A DNA stretch of 64,000 nucleotides from Parietaria judaica (Eukaryota > Streptophyta > Magnoliopsida > Rosales > Urticaceae), in NCBI GenBank assembly GCA_954871525.1, contig OX940868.1, positions 16,158,556 through 16,222,555 on the forward strand. Direction: 5' to 3'. Under the pieces are notes generated by a model. It was not told the origin of the DNA, did no database searches, and worked only from the letters and a program-made list of their open reading frames with translations. Shown one piece after another: positions 59,731-64,000 of the stretch (its first letter is position 1; each line of letters opens with the position of its first letter). A program made the position numbers and the translations under genes.

Positions 59731-60260
59731 GATATTCTTTCAATATGTAGAATAAAAATTATTATCACATAATTTTATTTCTTATATTCCTTTTCTTAGT
59801 AACAATCAAGGTCCAGTTAATTAATTAGGATTATTAGCATAGTTAATTTGATTCCATTTGCTTCAATATTGCCATCAGTTTTACATATGTCAAACTTTGT
59901 GCACCGGTAGAAAGATTAACAATACCGGTCGTGACGAGTGCAGATTTGATGGTTGCCGGCGACCAGCCGGGGTGGACAGCTTTCAAGAGTGCTACGACGC
60001 CGGAGACATGCGGAGTCGACATCGAAGTTCCCGAGTTCAGTGCGAAGCCATTATCAGCCAATGTATCAAGCGGAGAGGTCGCAGCTAGTATGTTCACACC
60101 CGGCGCCGCCACATCTGGCTTAAGGATTGCAGGTTGAATGCAATTGGGGCCTCTAGAGGAAAAGAGAGCAACTCTAGGTGCAACGGATTTATCCACAATC
60201 GTCTCCGAGGGGCTCAACTTCACGAGAGGATATCTGTCAAAACAACATTTTAATAAAGAT

Positions 60261-60860
60261 AAATCTTAACGAATTACAGTTGAAACCGGGACTAGATGTC
60301 GGTCGGGTAAGGTACTTTGGTTGTGACCCTGACATTTCGGGGGGCTAGATGTAAAATGTTTGCCTGTGATTAAATTTTATACAAATTTACGCTAATAATG
60401 AAATTGTATAAGAACAATAAAAATTTTTGGAGAGGGTTTACGCCGCACTTCATTTATGAGTGGTTCCGCCATGGTTTGTGAATTTCCGAATTCGGCACTG
60501 GCACTACTTTTACTTTTTTTGTTTAATTTTCAGTAACTTGTAGAAGGACTAGTTAAAACCCGGGATCATTGGTTTTTGACCAGTAACTGGGAAGATAAAA
60601 TTCAGTATTTACACGTTTTGAACCGTTAACTCGTAAAAAACTATTAAATCCCCGTAAAAGATCTAAATTAGTAACTAACTGCAAACGAAAAATAAACACC
60701 CCCAATTCCGCCATTTCTCCCAATTCGGTACTGGTACTATTCTTATAAGAACAGATTTTTCCCTTAGCTTGTTGAGGGACTTGTAAAACACTAGGATATA
60801 CCTGTTTTGCACCAGTAACCGGTAAAAAACGGTAATTAATGTGTTGAACCAATCACCGGT
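60261..60860. repeat. Worn CCGGTAAC-rich element(s) in subtilase B intron
   Basis: Motifs such as GAAACCGGGACTAG, ACCAGTAACTGG and ACCAGTAACCGGTAA resemble the interiors of the CCGG-rich hAT MITEs. No intact ends. Confidence 0.35.
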
Positions 60861-63133
60861 AAAAAGTAAAACCTATTCAATCCATGTTTCTTTCCACGTT
60901 TGGATGAAAAAAAAAATTATGTGGTTAGTAATTAGTTGCAGGCCTAAAATATTTAAAACGTGGTCAGATTCTCAAAATCAGGACTGGTACTCGATTCCGC
61001 CTCTTAAAAAAGTTCCAAAATACAACAATTTATTACCTTGCAGATCTAATGTAAAAGACGATCTTGGTGCCGACCTCGTAGTCCACTTGAACACAAGGAA
61101 AGTCCCCGGAGCAAATGCAAGGAACGTTAATCGGGCAAGGATAAATAGAATCGCTCGGATTCCTCGCCACGATCAGCCCAATACCGCCCGCTTCCCGCAC
61201 GGTCGAAGTTGCGCTCTTCGCGGCTGCGAGAGGAGCCAATGGCTGAAGCAGAGAACCACCTTTCCAGTAGCATCAGTGCCATTGAGTGAGAGAGCTTCAC
61301 AAACTCTGCAAATAATATAAAATAAATCAAAATTAAAAATGAAAAAAAGAGAGTGAAAAATCCATTAATAAGAAGAGTGACCCTGATTGTGTTAGATCAA
61401 GCCCTTTGGATTCAGGGTATAACAAGACTGTGAACCCAATTTCCTTCCTCACAAAAAATGCTTGACCCTGCAATGATAGATCATAGTGGTACATAAGCTT
61501 GACTTTTAAGTGTGTTACAACTTGAAAAATAAAATTATTGGTAGCAATTGGGTATTGAGAATGATTATTGGATTATGAATAGCATTCTTTTCACATTAAT
61601 CTTAGCTAGTGTAACTCTCTCCACGTATGATATAGTTGCGGCATAAGTTCTCATTGTTGTTTAAAAAGTTGTTTTTTCTTTTTCTTTTTTGAGGGTGCAA
61701 CTCTCTCCATATATGAGATAGTTGCGGCATACATGAGATGCTTTGTTTAGCATTGAGAATTTATACCGTAAAAAAAAAAACAATTAGAATATGCCATCCT
61801 TTTTACAATAACAATAAAAATATTTGCCCCTAATATCACAATATATACTAGCTAGGTACTAATATTAAGGCTTAATAGCAGCATAAATATCTAAAAAAAA
61901 TTATGACGTAAAATCTTTTTTTTTTAAGGTTAAACTTTTCAGTGTCTACTATTTTGGTAATCCGCCTACATGTCCAATGGACTTAATATAGAATTTGAGA
62001 TGAGCCATTAAGTAAGTATTCAATACGCGACACTTCTAAAAATCTAAATATTTTAACAAACAAGTGGATGAACTTTTGAAGAAAAATCCAAATAGTGTAC
62101 ATTGAAAATATTGGCCGTGAAAAAAAAAAAGATCTATACTATAATAAAAATAAAAATATAGGAACTTACACCGCAATTAATCTTATTTTTTATCCTAACA
62201 AACATACCGTCATAGTTGTGTTATCTCCAAGAGTGACGGAGGAAATGAACCCTCGGTCTATGCTATGCGCCGCCACAGTCAACATCCACGGCGCAGAGTT
62301 CTGCACCATCTGATCTTTCGGCCCGTCGTTCCCGGCCCCACCAACGACCGTAATGCCCTGAGCCACAGCGTGAAACGAACCCGTCGCAATCCCGTCACGC
62401 TCGTCCACCTCGGAGTACAGAGGGAACAGAGAGCCGATGGACAGCGACAAGACGTCGACGCCGTCGTGCATGGCCGCATCGAAGGCGGCGAGGACGTCGG
62501 CCTCGGAGCACAGCCCACCGAGCACGTTCCAGCACACCTTGTACACCGCCACGCGGGCGCGTGGTGCGCCACCTCTGGCAGTGCCGTCTGCGAGGCCCCG
62601 GTAGCTGACGTTGCGTACCTCAGCTCCGGCAGCGGTGCTGGCCGTGTGCGTGCCGTGGCCGTGCGCATCCCGAGCGGACAAGAACTCGTCCGAGGAGGAA
62701 TTCGGCTGCAAGCCGTAGTCGGCCACCAACCCGGCGGCGAACCACCGCGCTCCGATGATCTTTCTGTTGCAGTGCTGCGCGGCGTCGAATCGCTCACCCG
62801 GCTCGCAGACTCCTTTCCAGCGGGACGGGATTGGACCTAGGGCTTGATCGTTGAAGGATCTCGACTCCGGCCATATTCCTGTTTCGCATCATTACTTGTA
62901 ACGCACGTCAAAGAGAGAAACGGATTCTCTGAAGCGAAAGAAGGCACAGAAACCTGTGTCGAAGACGCCTATGATGACATCATCGCCATTGTTGCTAAGA
63001 TTGAGAAGGTTGGAGTGAAACGACAGTCCGAGAGAGTCCCAACTCCTTGTCGTTTGGAGCTTATACAGCCTGCTCGGCATCACTCTCACAACGCCTGGTA
63101 ATTCTGCATATTCACTAATTTTCCACACATAAG

Positions 63134-63558
63134 TACCTCCGGGCGAAACCGAGACTGGCTACCGGGATTGCTGACTTTTTGTCGACCCGTTCACGGTGTT
63201 TTGAGATATTCAAATCAGACCAGTTCCAGTTTTAAAAAATCCCTAATTCTTAGAAGCCGGGAACGGGCAGAAACCGGGTTGATTGCAAGTCGAAACCGGG
63301 TCACCAGGATTCAGAAAATTTATTAGTTATTAGTTTAAATTGATTCCTAATGTCATAAAACAAAAAAATGCATTCAAATTGAATAATTAACTTAATCCAA
63401 AATTCAAATAATACATATCGAAGGTAAAATAAAAACTCTAAAGACTAAACTATAATAAATTTATTTAAAATATATATAAAAGAAAATCCGGGTTTTTTTC
63501 CTCGATCCGGTGCCGGTTCCCTTTGTTTGTTTCTGGACTTAAATTTTCACCCCAATAT
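63134..63558. mobile_element. hAT-MITE relative forming most of the extra intron of subtilase B
   Basis: Left end CCGGGCGAAACCGAGA and inverted right end TTGGGGTGAAAATTTAAG match the TAGGGGTGAAACCGG family of 3956-4528. The interior is rich in CCGG motifs. No clean adjacent TSD is visible. It fills nearly all of the intron 63104-63591 that gene A lacks. Confidence 0.5.
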
Positions 63559-64000
63559 TATACACATAATTTTTGTTATGAATGGATTTACCAGCAATTC
63601 GGTGTGCATGAGAGTCGGTGAGCTTGGCAGAGAAACCATGTTTGTAGCTATAAACCATCAATTCCGAGGCTTTCTTCTTGCTGCAGAGAGTACCAACTAA
63701 GCGTAATAACATGTTACATGCAAATTTTCTATAAATAGTATTAATAAAAACAATCATTTTGTTCTATTTACCTTCCAACAACTGTGGCAAGCAAGTCATG
63801 GTGTGAGTCCGCGACTGCCCGGGGATCGGCGAGCTTCTTTTCGCCGAGATAGACGATATGAACCTGCAAATTCGAGATCAGAATTCAGTACGATCCCCAG
63901 GTTTTTTAAGGAAAAAAAAAATATGGAGTTCCTATGTCACAAACATTAGTCTTTGTCTTTCCATGAATTCCATGGAGAAGGTATAAAAACAGAAGTGATA

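Larger units (their letters stand above)
57462..64000 (-). pseudogene. Subtilisin-like protease B (paralogue of A), frameshifted, 5' end beyond window
   Basis: Exons (high to low): 63945-64000 (partial), 63772-63863, 63592-63680, 62954-63103, 62208-62878, 61382-61467, 61037-61305, 59926-60233, 57462-58018. It is closely similar to gene A; catalytic Asp (GVFDTG), His (GHGTH), Asn (GAGNDGP) and Ser ([11 protein letters not shown]) are all present. In the PA-domain exon a 1-bp deletion relative to A (near 61238-61246, after VVLCFS) shifts the frame to a TGA at 61173-61175; the original frame resumes (GGIGLIVARNPSDSIYPC). The same exon has about eight extra codons, apparently a local duplication. 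An extra intron splits exon 3 (after RIA), the 71-bp intron of A is absent, and GFA is missing from the propeptide. A sequencing error at the indel would make it a functional gene. Confidence 0.85.

Noticed and set aside
63096..63582. ACACATAA as the target site duplication of the MITE in subtilase B
   Set aside because: The 8-mer is not adjacent to the recognisable element ends (5-6 extra bases on each side), so it could be chance.

Overview
The window is nuclear DNA from a flowering plant, most likely a eudicot. The evidence is spliceosomal introns, a tandem pair of SBT-type subtilases, F-box/FBA genes, and every main class of plant DNA transposon. I could not name the species. Host coding sequence is sparse. 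Most of the window is AT-rich, repeat-dense DNA in which transposons nest in one another and carry pieces of host genes.

Layout. 1-2.8 kb: 3' part of a CACTA element with a Ulp1-like protease ORF and palindromic subterminal repeats. 3.9-4.5 kb: hAT-type MITE with an 8-bp target duplication. 7.5-19.7 kb: Helitron territory, including a complete 6.1-kb Helitron (13595-19704) that contains a degenerate 2.4-kb hAT element with its own perfect target duplication. 20-23.5 kb: non-coding tandem and dispersed repeats and a small MITE. 23.9-28.6 kb: a duplicated F-box locus, with copy 1 largely intact but altered at both ends, copy 2 a pseudogene, and an E2 acyltransferase (DLST) fragment between them; copy 3, a 5' stub, lies at 38.3 kb. 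29-40.9 kb: two copies of a small-protein gene (one broken, one intact with a W-box palindrome), a gene-carrying MULE (36680-38259), and long non-coding repeats, possibly inside a 10-kb Helitron. 40.9-46.8 kb: minus-strand Helitrons joined head to tail; one carries several exons, with introns, of a TGD3/ABCI13-like ABC ATPase gene. 47.3-64 kb: two minus-strand subtilases about 6 kb apart. Gene A (47853-51689) is intact by my splicing (9 exons, 776 codons). Gene B (57462 to beyond the window) is frameshifted. MITEs and a SINE lie in and around them.

How it fits together. Intact host genes are few: subtilase A (secreted or vacuolar serine protease), a modified F-box gene (likely SCF substrate adaptor) and a 76-aa small protein. 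The main story is transposon-driven reshuffling: host gene 5' ends and internal exons sit inside Helitrons and MULEs. A recurring but so far unexplained arrangement, seen three times, is a gene 5' end followed by a degenerate GTAACTA/ACGTAA-type AT-rich array.

All splice models, family names and element boundaries were read by eye. No alignment or database search was run.
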